In this document: piece by piece, positions 11,091 through 20,589 of the stretch
Layout of the letters: every line of letters starts with the position of its first letter
Numbering within the stretch: the first letter of the stretch is position 1
Origin: Cercospora beticola
Taxonomy: Eukaryota > Ascomycota > Dothideomycetes > Mycosphaerellales > Mycosphaerellaceae
NCBI RefSeq assembly: GCF_033473495.1
Contig: NC_088941.1
Coordinates: forward strand, 310,001 to 374,000
DNA length: 64,000 nt
Reading direction: 5' to 3'
Translations under genes and position numbers: made by a program
Notes under the pieces: model-generated
Told to the model about the DNA's origin: nothing
Database searches by the model: none
What the model saw: only the letters and a program-made list of their open reading frames with translations

Positions 11091-11396
11091 TCACGTCCTT
11101 CGTGAAGCCTGGAGGTCGTCGAAATCAGGGAAGGAGACGTAACCGTCGCGCTTGACTTTGCAATCTTCCCAGCTGGTCCGGCGCCCAGTCTCGGATCTAG
11201 GTGATGGTAAAGGACTTGATGACGCGCTTTTGCGACCTGGTGATGTCGCTCGTGATGCGACACTGGCGAGGACTAATGATGCGTTCACTGGGAGAGAGCC
11301 CATGGGATCACGCTTCACACTGTAAGATTCTTGGCGGCTCAGATGTGGTGGTGCGCTAGACTTCTTCAGCGCGGATTGGGAGATCTTGACTGCCAT
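11091..11396 (-). CDS. Possible small protein, unknown
   Basis: A 101-aa ORF beginning MAVKISQSALKKSSAPPHLS. It is Ser/Arg-rich in the middle (ATSPGRKSASSSPLPSPRSE) and ends with WEDCKVKRDGYVSFPDFD before a short polar tail. Composition and the non-repetitive C-terminal motif look more protein-like than those of neighbouring ORFs. A TATATAC-like box lies about 50-60 bp upstream of the start on the same strand (forward GTATATAAAC near 11447-11456). I recognise no family. It may be a genuine short gene or chance. Confidence 0.35.
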   Translation of the reverse strand: MAVKISQSALKKSSAPPHLSRQESYSVKRDPMGSLPVNASLVLASVASRATSPGRKSASSSPLPSPRSETGRRTSWEDCKVKRDGYVSFPDFDDLQASRRT

Positions 11397-13098
11397 GATG
11401 GTAAGGTGTTGATGGGTTATCGTCAGTGGTGTTTGGCCAGGCGATGAGTATATAAACCGATCAGCAATACTGATGATCGAGCTGAAGTGATCAGCGAGTT
11501 GTTGATGGATGCGGTTGGGGCGAGAAGCAGCAGGTTGAGGGCATGTTAAGAATGGAAGTACCTATTTGCTTATACACGGACGGATACGTAGCCATGTAAC
11601 CAGTTCGTACTGGCCTTACGCCTGCATGACGCCACGAGCAAATCGGGTTCGCTTGCGTGTAGCAACTTGGGCCTCCTGGCATGGCAGTAGTTAGTCCGCT
11701 GTTCGCTGTCAGGATGCCGGCCTCGACCTCCCGTCGAGCCTCTTGAGCTTCCCGCCCGTCAGAGGCTCAGAGGCTCAGCAGCGCGCAAGACCGGCAAGCC
11801 GAAGCTAGTCGCGTGCTGCGTGCGTTGCGAAAGAGGGAAAGCTGTGCTGGCGAGAGTGGAGCTGGCAGACGGCCAGACCGGGCACGCCGCGGGCCTCTGT
11901 GTCGCTGCCTGTCCTGACTTGTCCACTCACACCCGCCCACTCACCGCAGGCTGACGACTGGATCCAGGTGGCTCAAATCGTGCTCGCTGCCCGCCCGACA
12001 CCTGCGTCCGCACCCGCAGCAGCCCGCCCTGGGCCATGTGGGAATAGAGTTGGGCGCCCGCTGGCAACCCGCATGCTGCAGAGGCGGTGCATCTTCTCGT
12101 CGCGATGTGCTGGGGTTTGGGGGTTGCGTGAGCTGAACAAGTGCCGCTGATTGACGAAGAACCTGCAGCTAAGCTGCGATCATGGGCGAACGCGCTGGAG
12201 CCGCCGCTGGGGAGTCGGGATGCCAGCTCTAGTGTGTATTGGGACTAGGTGGTAGCTCGCTGGGAGAGAGTCAAAAAGGCGGTGGTATCCGACAAGCACT
12301 TGACGATCCATGAGGCCGTTTCACTCTGCATCGATTGATTGCTGCGCTGCTGCCACCGCGCCCGCACAACGTGTTCACCGACATGACTGACGACTGTGGC
12401 TGGCTGACTGCCGTCCGGCAACGTGGACCCGGTGCAGACGGCGTCGATGGTGAGCGATCACGTCGCAGAGAGCCACGCACGCTGCTCGACACTCCCTTTT
12501 CGGCAGCGAGCCGCGCGTAGGCCAGTCTGGCTTCACACGCCCGTGAGATGTAGGGTTCGAATACTTGCAAAGCTACGAGCTCGCTGCGGGGATTAGTTAC
12601 TGCTGCTGCTGGATCAGCATCCATGTTGCAAACGGAAAACGCACCGAACAGCCAAAGCAGGCAGTCAAGTACCTCAGGGTACGACAAGGTCTACCCATCT
12701 CTACCCTCTCTACTGTACGCCCGAAGCTTCTTGGAGACAGCCACTAGCCGTCTCCTGCGTTATCGGTACTTTATGTTCCGAGAAATGGGGATGAGTACGA
12801 GGTACATCACAAAGTGTTGACAAGCATGTGAATTTCCGACATCAAGAGCTGAAGTACAGAGTGGAGGGCAAGCGATCTACAGCGTGTCGTCTGCGGACTG
12901 TGAATCGAGACTGCTCTCTGGACATCGTTGATCTCTTCATCTTGATCTACGGTCCCGCCACAGCTTCTGCACATAATACAGGTGCTCCATGTTTGCGCAC
13001 GAGCGATCTGCAAAGCTGCAGCATCGGCACCGTTTCAGCTTTGATCTTGCTAACAAGAATGTCATCGCTGCAATAGCTGCACAGAACAGCAATCACGA
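11397..13098. other. Gene-poor region between the small ORF and urc1
   Basis: GC-rich sequence with only short, domain-free ORFs on both strands. The right end contains the 3' flank of urc1. Nothing else can be supported. Confidence 0.5.
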
Positions 13099-14824
13099 TC
13101 AATGCTACAGCAATCTTGGTCAGCTTACCGCTTCGTTGAAGGATGGTCGAGTGGCATGTGAGACTTACATCGACATCTTCCCAAGCTCGACCCTTGACGT
13201 TCTCGAGTTCTTCAACTGTCATGATCTTTCCTGTTGTGACTAAAGAGCGTGTCAGCCTTCCGTCCATGGTTGAAGATCCCATCGACTTACAGTAACCGGC
13301 ATGAATCTTGGCATCAATCTCTACTCTGCTGTCCTCCGGAATCATCTCATCGGGAATCGGTACTCTTTCGTGAATTGGAATGCCCTGCTCCACAATCGCG
13401 TCATGCTTCATGTTAGACATCGACAACATGCGGTCAATCTTGGTAATGCCCAGCCAGTGCAGAATATCCGGCATCAGCGCCTGGAAACGCATGTCCTTCA
13501 CACCAGCGATGTTCTCAGTGCGCTTGAAGTACTCACTCGCCTTGTCTGAGCCACGTTTCCGTGCATTGTAAACCAGGTATTTCGTAACCTCACCCAAAGC
13601 ACGACCTTCCTTGCGGAAATAGATGACAACACCGCTGCCACCTTGCTGTGCTTCCTTCACTGCTTCCTCGATACCGAAGATCAGATAAGGCCGACACGTG
13701 CAAATATCTGAGCCAAACACGTCTGACCCATTGCACTCGTCATGGACTCGCAGGGCAAGCTTCACATTCGGGTCGCTCATCTTCTTTGGGTCACCGAAGC
13801 AGTAGACCGTCAGGCCACCGATTGGAGGGAGAAACAGCTTGATGTCGTTCCTTGTAATCAGCTCAGGGTAGCTTCCACCAGTGTGCTCAAACAGGGACCT
13901 GCGGAGCGTGCCCTCGTCGATACCGAAGCGCTCTGCCACGCCTGGGAGGTACCAGACCGGCTCCACGGCGAACTTTGTCACGCTGAGCTCGCCAGAGGCA
14001 TTCAGGCAGATCTTTCCATCTGGTACGAGGCGGCCTTTGCGAACACTTTCTTCAAGCTCGGGTAGGATCATGTGCGCTTTTGTTACTGCGATTGTGGGCC
14101 GGATCTCGACATTGTCGTCTTTGATGTAATGGTTGTAGAGCCATGGAGCAAGATGTCCCCAGGGATCCATTGCCACGATTTTTTGGGGGTCATACCAGGT
14201 CGGGAACGGACCGATCGTTGCAGCTGGCTCAGTATTGGTGAAGTCTGGTTTGTGCTCTGTATCCATTTGTTTACTTGCAACTGCAAGCGCATAGTAGATG
14301 CTGTATGAACCTCCATGAGCTCCAATAGCATTACGTTTCCGGATAGTAGAAGGATTGCGTGAGACTACTACTGGACCACGTTTTGCAGGGTCTCGTGAAC
14401 CCCATTCCATCGGCAATGGATCAACGCCAGCTTGGCCGGGATACGAGGTGAGAATGATTTTGGACGTCGTTAAGCTCGTTCTTCGAGGGCCTGGAGACGA
14501 CGATAATTGATCTGCAGGAGTGCCGTTGGGATCCTTTGTGCGATCTTCCCCTCCTCCGATGCTGTCTCGCTTCTGCTGGCTTCGAGGAATGAGCTTTGGA
14601 CTTGTTGGACCTAAGCGAGGGCTTGGATACCGAGCATCATGTGCGATGCCATCCTGTGCTTGCTTGACGCCGGCTAAGGCGTTCACACGGCCGTTGATAG
14701 ACTCTACAGTGGAGCCCAAGGAGTTGTGGTTTTGCCGCAGGTCTGTCTGCCCATGTTCTAATGCCGTGAGCTTGTTCAGGATGATGTCCAGTTTGTCGGA
14801 CAGATCTGATGGTATAGCTGTCAT
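13099..14824 (-). CDS. urc1: Uracil catabolism protein Urc1/Urg1 (GTP cyclohydrolase II-like)
   Basis: The gene encodes the GTP cyclohydrolase II-like enzyme of the URC uracil-degradation pathway (Lachancea URC1, fission yeast urg1). There are three coding exons, 14824-13291, 13239-13169 and 13104-13099, giving 536 aa. The core starts near IILTSYPGQAGVDPLPMEWG and contains VSRNPSTIRKRNAIGAHGGS, IGPFPTWYDPQKIVAMDPWG and the metal-binding region GSDVFGSDICTCRPYL, where RibA-type enzymes hold zinc with three Cys. The final coding exon is only CAT TGA, completing WEDVDH. About 150 residues precede the core and include a predicted coiled coil starting MTAIPSDLSDKLDIIL. The start was taken at that Met; an in-frame ATG 123 nt upstream gives a hydrophobic leader I consider unlikely. 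Confidence 0.88.
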
Positions 14825-15284
14825 TTCGGATGTCTTGGAAGGGATGCCACAGTTCGGGCCACGTAGTTGTCTGGTCAGATGGGGAACGTGATATGTGAGT
14901 AGAGACGGTAAGAGAAGTACACGGGCAAGCAGGAGCTGGTGGCACAAATGTCACGGGAATTGCTTGTGTAGCAAAGGCGAGTCGAATGAGGCTGATGAGT
15001 GAGATTATAGCAAATAACTGGTTGCTGGGCAGAGGCAGACGGTGAACGTTTGATAGGCCACCGCGATAGCCTGTCGTAGGAGCTCGCCGCTGGTGGGGCA
15101 CGTGAGATGCATCAGATGAAGCTGTAAGGCTGAATAGAACCTAAAGTTGAAGGTCAGTGCACGCAAATTGACCAAAGCTTCACCAGCCTCGAGCATCATT
15201 CCTGAACATTCACACAGCAACCCACATTGCCTCGTCGCACTCCTCTTTGACACTCCATCCACTCTCCGATCTCACAAACACAGC
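14825..15284. promoter_or_regulatory. Divergent region, urc1 / elf1
   Basis: These 460 bp lie between two divergent start codons and hold both promoters. No specific site was identified. Confidence 0.5.
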
Positions 15285-15853
15285 ATGGTGAGTCGCGCCA
15301 TCCATGCGATTGCGCGCAGGAAAACTGACGGTGACAGGGCAAACGCAAAGCAGCCAAGCGCGAGGGGCCCAAGAAGAAGGTACGCCGCTCACCTCTGCGC
15401 GAAAGACTGCGCGAGCCGTTAACTAACATTACTATATAGAAAGAACCACTTGCGACGCAATTCAAATGCGTCTTCTGCAACCATGAGAGCTCTGTCACCG
15501 TGAAAATTGACAAGAAGCTGGGCCTGGGCAATTTGAGCTGCAAGTCCTGCGGCCAGGGCTTTCAGACGAGCACAACGTGTAAGCGGCCGCTGAGCACATA
15601 CTATGAAGGACATTGCTGATCTGTACTAGATTTGAGCTCACCCGTCGACGTCTACTCCGACTGGATCGATGCTTGCGAAGCCGTTGCGAAGAATACCGCC
15701 GACACCGCGCTGCCTGCGTCTTCGATGCACCAACCACATATCACGGCCTCCTCACGCGCCGGCCTCGCACCTGGAGAGAAATATACAGATGAAGATGCTG
15801 GTTTCATAGATGATGATGATGCGGACGCGGAGGCGGATTATGAGGGCGATTGA
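15285..15853 (+). CDS. elf1: Transcription elongation factor Elf1 (ELOF1)
   Basis: Elf1 is a small zinc-ribbon factor that travels with RNA polymerase II through nucleosomes and aids transcription-coupled repair. There are four exons, 15285-15287, 15338-15379, 15440-15578 and 15630-15853, giving 135 aa. Exon 1 codes only for the initiator ATG. The product starts [20 protein letters not shown], a basic tail that contacts nucleic acid. The zinc ribbon follows, with CVFCNHE and CKSCGQGF supplying the four Cys. [15 protein letters not shown], the conserved end of the core domain, comes next. The acidic C-terminal tail ([16 protein letters not shown]) is typical of fungal members. Introns carry CTAAC branch sites and TAG or CAG acceptors. 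Confidence 0.95.
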
Positions 15854-16650
15854 GGAGCTATACTGTTCCGCCAACGGAAAACACCCGGAGCGCTGCTACA
15901 CGTTCATCACGCGTCACGCTTCCTTGACTGGCGATACCAACTTCGTGTCATCGCGCAAAACAAAGCGCGATCCTTCGTCGTCACGAACTCAAATGACAAT
16001 GGCGGACAGCATTTCGACCAACACGCATGGACAGGGATTCGGCCCAGGACCCCAGAATAGTTTCGGCCCCAGGCTCGATCGGCAGGGGAAAGTCCGGACA
16101 AACTGCCACCTGTAGTAACTTCCGCGATTTTCTCTCAGGTGAGGTGGGTTTCGATGGCAAGTCGGGCGTTGGAGCTGCGTGCCGTTGCCGACAGCAGATA
16201 TCAGGCTTGCGCTCGGCGTCGCGCGTCATTCCTCTACTCTGTAGCATTGCACGCTCACATGAGCGACGCGCATAAAGCAGCCGCCGAGGCTTCACAAAGC
16301 ACACGAGACAAAGAAGATTTATGAAACCCCAGGTTACAATGAACTCCAATTTTGGGTGCACCAAGACCGAGGTGCGTGACGACGTGTTTTCTCATCTGCA
16401 TACCTGCTCGATCAAGTCCATCTGTGTTCATGGAATTCCGTGCTCCTTACCTAACGTCTTCCGTTGCACTTTCACACGACAGCGTTGCTATCGGATCTCA
16501 CCTGCCTGCTTGTGACAATGTCTAATCACCTCGCAGCCCTCATTCACCCGGTCGCCGCGCACAAGCATTTCATCAGTATAAATTAATATCTTGCAATCTT
16601 GAAACTCGCGCACTCACCACACTCACTTGCGCGAAACGCGTACCGCCGCC
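15854..16650. other. Intergenic, elf1 3' flank and upstream of the 16651 gene
   Basis: Short, domain-free ORFs only. The right end provides a good start context (GCCGCCATGG) for the following gene. Confidence 0.55.
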
Positions 16651-17597
16651 ATGGCGGGAACATCTGCGTCGCGTGCCTCAACGGACTCGAAATCAAACGT
16701 CGGCTCAACGAGCAGAACCAGTCCCAGACCAGGCACACCTACGACTCAAACGTCAGAAGCTCCGACCCTGATCCGCCAGTTTCCCAAGGAGCCTAAATTC
16801 CTGGAAACAAACCGCGACAAAACCTGCGGAAGTGAGGCTGCACAATGGCGACAGAATTTTGTCAAAGTCATTGAAGAACATACCCACGATATGACGATCG
16901 AGGAGCGAACCGAATTCTTTGAGGCCTGTGTCGCGAGGAATAAGGAAAGATATATCCAGACTTTCGCGGCGTATTATGGGAAACATCCCGAGCACATTCC
17001 TGAACGACCTGGTGGCGTGAAGAGTGAGAAGCAGCGAGAAGAAGGCATGCGCGAGAACGAGAAAATTCTGGAGAAGCAGAAAATTCTGTTCAAGGTATGG
17101 GTCTACTTTTGCACGTTCGCGTGACATCTTCGAGTGGCACTGCTAACTTTCTGCAGGAGTGTTGGTCTTCCAAGCTTGATGAAGAGAACAAATCAACCCC
17201 CTTCGACACAAAACGAAGCTTCATACCCGACATAGTGGCCGGCCCACGAGACGAAGCCGATCCCACAGCAGAAGCACCACGATGTAAGCACTGCATCAAA
17301 GAAGCGCGCAAAGACAAGTTCCGCAACCCGATGAATAGCCTCAGGAAAGCTTGCGGGATGAAGCCGAGAACTAAGTCTGATGCCGTCCACAGTACAGCGA
17401 ATCAAGCTGTATCATTACAGCAAGGAGGAGCCAAATCGACAACTACAGCTTCGAGCACTTCTTCTGCGAAAGGAGAGTTCAGTAGCAACAGCGGGAAATC
17501 CTCGTTGAAGCAGCTGCCTACAGTCAGGAGAGGAGCAGCGCATGAAGCGTTTTTGCCGCCTACACAGCCAGCGCAGCATGTAGAGCAGCGCGCATAG
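16651..17597 (+). CDS. Hypothetical protein, Lys/Glu-rich
   Basis: I do not recognise this 294-aa protein. There are two exons, 16651-17094 and 17157-17597, and the intron has a GCTAAC branch site and CTGCAG acceptor. The start at 16651 sits in a strong context. The first 45 residues are Ser/Thr/Pro-rich and probably disordered. Residues 50-170 look folded and helical, with WRQNFVKVIEEHTHDMTIEE and RYIQTFAAYYGKHPEHIPE. After the intron come CWSSKLDEENKSTPFDTKR and a C-x2-C pair in RCKHCIKEARKDKFRN. The tail is Ser/Gln-rich. There is no signal peptide or membrane segment. The coherent splice and codon use support a real gene. Confidence 0.7.
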
Positions 17598-17820
17598 AAA
17601 TAGATGCCGAAAATGCTTGTCTTCAAATGTGGCTCTACCCAGCAGTTTTCCCTGTTTGGAGCCGCGGTGGCATGGAAGAGTCTTACAAGCAGAGAAGCAG
17701 GAGCAGAAGAAAGATGGATCCTTGTGATTGCGGCAACTCCGTCTATCGCTCCGCTGAGAGACAGCGGCATGACCCTATCGCAGGGCTAGACGAAACGGCA
17801 GAGACCTCCTTCTATTTTCA

Positions 17821-18110
17821 CAGAAAAGCAGTACCTGCAGCCATGTTTCTCGGAAACTTTCGAAGCAAAATTCTGGTCGTAGTCAACCCCGTGGCCCGAG
17901 AAGCATGCGTTTCTTCACAGAGTGGTGCACCTACAGCCATATCTCTCTGAGACTTCTGGAGCACAGTTTTGACTGTAGTCACTCTCGTGGCTTCGGAAGC
18001 ATCTGCTTCGACAGAGAAAGCTGTACAGAATGCAGTGTCTCTCGGACACTCCTGTGGCACGTCCTTGACTTCTACTCCTTCTTCACCCTAGAATCCTGAG
18101 TTATAGAAGT
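17821..18110 (-). repeat. Cluster 1 of 96-bp (32-codon) repeats
   Basis: Three units begin near 17821, 17918 and 18012; the internal GCCAT/GCAGT landmark recurs at 17840, 17936 and 18032, exactly 96 bp apart. On the minus strand they read as 32-residue repeats of the form FSVEADASEATRVTTVKTVL followed by QKSQRDMAVGA. An 80-codon open frame spans the three units. Confidence 0.7.
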
Positions 18111-18556
18111 TGCGATCTTCACCAGATTGGACAGAGTACGAGACTTGGGAACGATACAAAGTTTGCAAAGTGCTGCGTTGTCAATCTCCATAGCAATCTC
18201 GACAATGTTCCGATCTACTCTGACGCTGATACACTCTAATACCGGGGGTCTGCACAATCCAGTGGCTACGCGCTCTCGTGCCGTCTATGCACCCCCATCA
18301 GCTCTTCTGCGTGCGTGTGCCATTCGTGCTGACCTGCGAGCAACTTGCCTATTAACTCGAGGAAGTCAGTTCGGGCGTTGCGCCGACAGTGTCCGCTGAC
18401 ATGTGTCGTCTTTGGTCGTTCTGCTCTGAGCCGCGCATAACCAGCAGGCATTAATTGTGGGGTCCGATGAGCTGGAAGAGGCTGTCTGCTGCGCTGCTCG
18501 GGCTAGGCGCTCGTGGGTCCGACAGCTTCGTGGCCTGAGAAGCCTTCGTTTCTCCA

Positions 18557-18680
18557 GAGAGACCAGTATCTGTGGCCATATCCCTCTTCATCCTTTGGAG
18601 CACGACTTTGACCGTAGCCAGCTTCATGGCCAAGGTATCCTCTATTGATTCAGAGAAAGTCATGCTCTCTCGCGATGATT
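18557..18680 (-). repeat. Cluster 2 of 96-bp repeats
   Basis: Copies of the GAGAAA-type landmark occur at 18557 and 18653, 96 bp apart. The minus-strand reading TFSESIEDTLAMKLATVKVV followed by LQRMKRDMATDTGLSGETKA matches the cluster 1 repeat (TVKTVLQKSQRDMAVGAPLC), which shows common ancestry across about 450 bp of intervening sequence. Confidence 0.65.
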
Positions 18681-18769
18681 TCTATCATCTCATATTGACT
18701 CGAGAGAACACGTTTTCAACAATTGGGCGCATTTCTCCTATCAGTGGCATTCAGGAGAACGGTCAGTTG

Positions 18770-19450
18770 GAGAAGCAGTACAGACTTGTCATACTTCGAT
18801 TGCAAATTATCGAAAGAATCTGGGCCATCTTTCCATCGGTTGGCAGACTCAATCAGCGTTTTGTGGAGAAAAGAGCCACGACATTTTGACTCTGGGAAAC
18901 TCATCTCAACAGATCCGACAGTATTTCTCCGCTCATTGGCACGGAGGACAACGATTGGTGAGAGAAACAGTATGCACTTCTATGCTTCGAACGGAATCTG
19001 GACAGATGGTTCTCGCATATTTTCCTACTCATTGGCAGCGCGAATTGCAATTTTACGGAGAAAAGAGCTGTGTCCCGTCGACTCTCGAAATGAGATCTTC
19101 AGACTTTTAGCACATGTTTCGCTCTAGTGGCATCGAGGGGCCAAATCGGTTCGAGAAACAGTATGATTTTCTGTACTTCGGATGGACTCTCGTCAAGAAG
19201 GTTCCGTGCATCTTCCTACTCGTTGGCAGACTGATCTGTAATTATACGGAGAAACGGGCTGTTTGACGTCGACTCTGGAATGAAGATCTCCAGACTTTTG
19301 GCGTATAGCTCACTGCAGTGGCATCGAGAGGAGTGTTTGGTCAGAGATACAATCAAATTGCTGTAGCTCGGGATGAACCACACGAACAAAATTTCGCGCA
19401 TTCTATCACTCGGTGGCACACTGAAGCGCAACTATTCGGAGAGAATAGAT
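18770..19450 (-). repeat. Cluster 3 of 96-bp repeats (about seven units, dimeric 191-192 bp)
   Basis: The landmark GAGAAR recurs at 18770, 18866, 18962, 19058, 19153, 19249, 19344 and about 19439, spacings of 95-96 bp. Alternate units resemble each other more closely, giving a 191-192 bp higher-order period (GAGAAACAGTAT at 18962 and 19153). On the minus strand units read LFS or CFS followed by about 29 residues, with a recurring LP-x-x-x-K-M/I motif, but with stop codons. Confidence 0.7.
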
Positions 19451-19524
19451 ACAAATGCGAGAATTAACGTTACTCCAACTATATCAATGCGAGAAAAACA
19501 AACTCAATCTATGTACTCCCCATT

Positions 19525-20589
19525 CTATGACTCGGACGGTGCTATCGAGGGTGGCGTCGAGGCCTGCGAAGTCTCTTCTTGGGCCTCAGAAGCAGCGAGA
19601 GTCGTCGCGACAGGAGCGAGGTAGGCTTCCATCGCCATCTTTCTGCGCTTATGCGCCGCTTCACAGCGCCTCAGCTCCTCCCAAGTGACCGTGCACTGAG
19701 CCTCGCGCCTCTGAGCTATCTGTCGTTTCGTTTGGGCAGAATGCTCACCAGGTGGCAGGAGAAACGCGAATTTGCGGTCCTCGTCCCGAGCATAACGATC
19801 GAGATCGGGTGGCAAGCTCAGGTCCGTGTCCTCCTTGCAAGGCTTCTCAGCAAGGTATGCCTCGAAGTATTGGTCGACGCGCTTCCTTTTAAGCTTTGGA
19901 GGTTCCAGAGCTTTGCCCGAGCGGCCATGGGCAGAGATACTCGATTTGACCCACTTTGCATCGTTCACCCGTGCTTCCTCCTTGTCCTCCGCCTTTCTCC
20001 TCAGCTTCTCCACGTTCGCTGCCACGCCGTGATGCGGCGGCACGCCATCGTCCAGAGCATTATCTTGGAGAGGGTCGGCCAACGGTACCTTCTCCTTGCC
20101 CTCCTTGGTCACCAAAACCCAGAACTCCTCACCGGCTTCGAGCTGCGTAAGCTTCACTCGATCGTTGAACTCGTCCAAGTCGATCTTCTTCCCCCAGATC
20201 ACGTGCGCTTCCTCTTCCGCGTCTTTTCGTGCAGCCGCCTGGATCTTTTGCCTCTGCTGAGGCGTCCATTCGCCGCCTTTGAGTGGCGCGACAGGAATCT
20301 CAGGGGCCAGGAGCGATTTGGGGAGATCGTCCGACGCCGCACTGTCTGGGTCCTCCTCGGAAGTGGCTTCGTTCAACTTTTCAAGAACTCTCGCCATTCT
20401 CTGACGAGAGCGCTTTTGCTGCTCATCACGAGCTCCATCCAGCTGAGCTTGCAACTGCTTCGCGTTGCGCGAGTCAAACTCCAAGTTATGCGCTTTGTAG
20501 ACTCTGCGCACGCGGGTAGTTTGGTTAGCGCCATGCCAGTCCAGCTCGATGCTCTCTGCGGATCTCGTCGCTGTCGAATCCTCGCTCAT
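19525..20589 (-). CDS. Hypothetical protein, charged
   Basis: I do not recognise this single-exon protein of 354 aa, counted from MSEDSTATRSAESIELDW. In-frame ATGs at 20652 and 20691 would extend it by up to 34 residues; the later Met was chosen because the extension is not protein-like. The N-terminal 100 residues contain a conserved-looking VRRVYKAHNLEFDSRNAKQL followed by a predicted coiled coil. The middle has WGKKIDLDEFNDRV and the aromatic segment EEFWVLVTKEGKEKVPLADP. Nuclear-type basic clusters occur at PKLKRKRVDQYFEAYL and AAHKRRKMAMEAYLAP. Nuclear location is inference. The gene is downstream-adjacent to the 96-bp repeat array. Confidence 0.7.
   Translation of the reverse strand: MSEDSTATRSAESIELDWHGANQTTRVRRVYKAHNLEFDSRNAKQLQAQLDGARDEQQKRSRQRMARVLEKLNEATSEEDPDSAASDDLPKSLLAPEIPVAPLKGGEWTPQQRQKIQAAARKDAEEEAHVIWGKKIDLDEFNDRVKLTQLEAGEEFWVLVTKEGKEKVPLADPLQDNALDDGVPPHHGVAANVEKLRRKAEDKEEARVNDAKWVKSSISAHGRSGKALEPPKLKRKRVDQYFEAYLAEKPCKEDTDLSLPPDLDRYARDEDRKFAFLLPPGEHSAQTKRQIAQRREAQCTVTWEELRRCEAAHKRRKMAMEAYLAPVATTLAASEAQEETSQASTPPSIAPSES

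Larger units (their letters stand above)
17598..19524. other. Region without intact gene, filled largely by 96-bp repeats
   Basis: The interval separates two convergent unrecognised genes. It contains at least eleven diverged 96-bp units in three clusters (separate entries). Their minus-strand reading is interrupted by stops, so no intact gene is called. Confidence 0.6.

Noticed and set aside
12551..12565. GGTTCGAATA, resembling a tRNA B box
   Set aside because: No A box at the proper distance and no cloverleaf could be drawn around it.
12271..12687. 138-codon minus-strand ORF
   Set aside because: Translation is low in conserved-looking features, and an overlapping + strand ORF exists; judged chance in GC-rich sequence.
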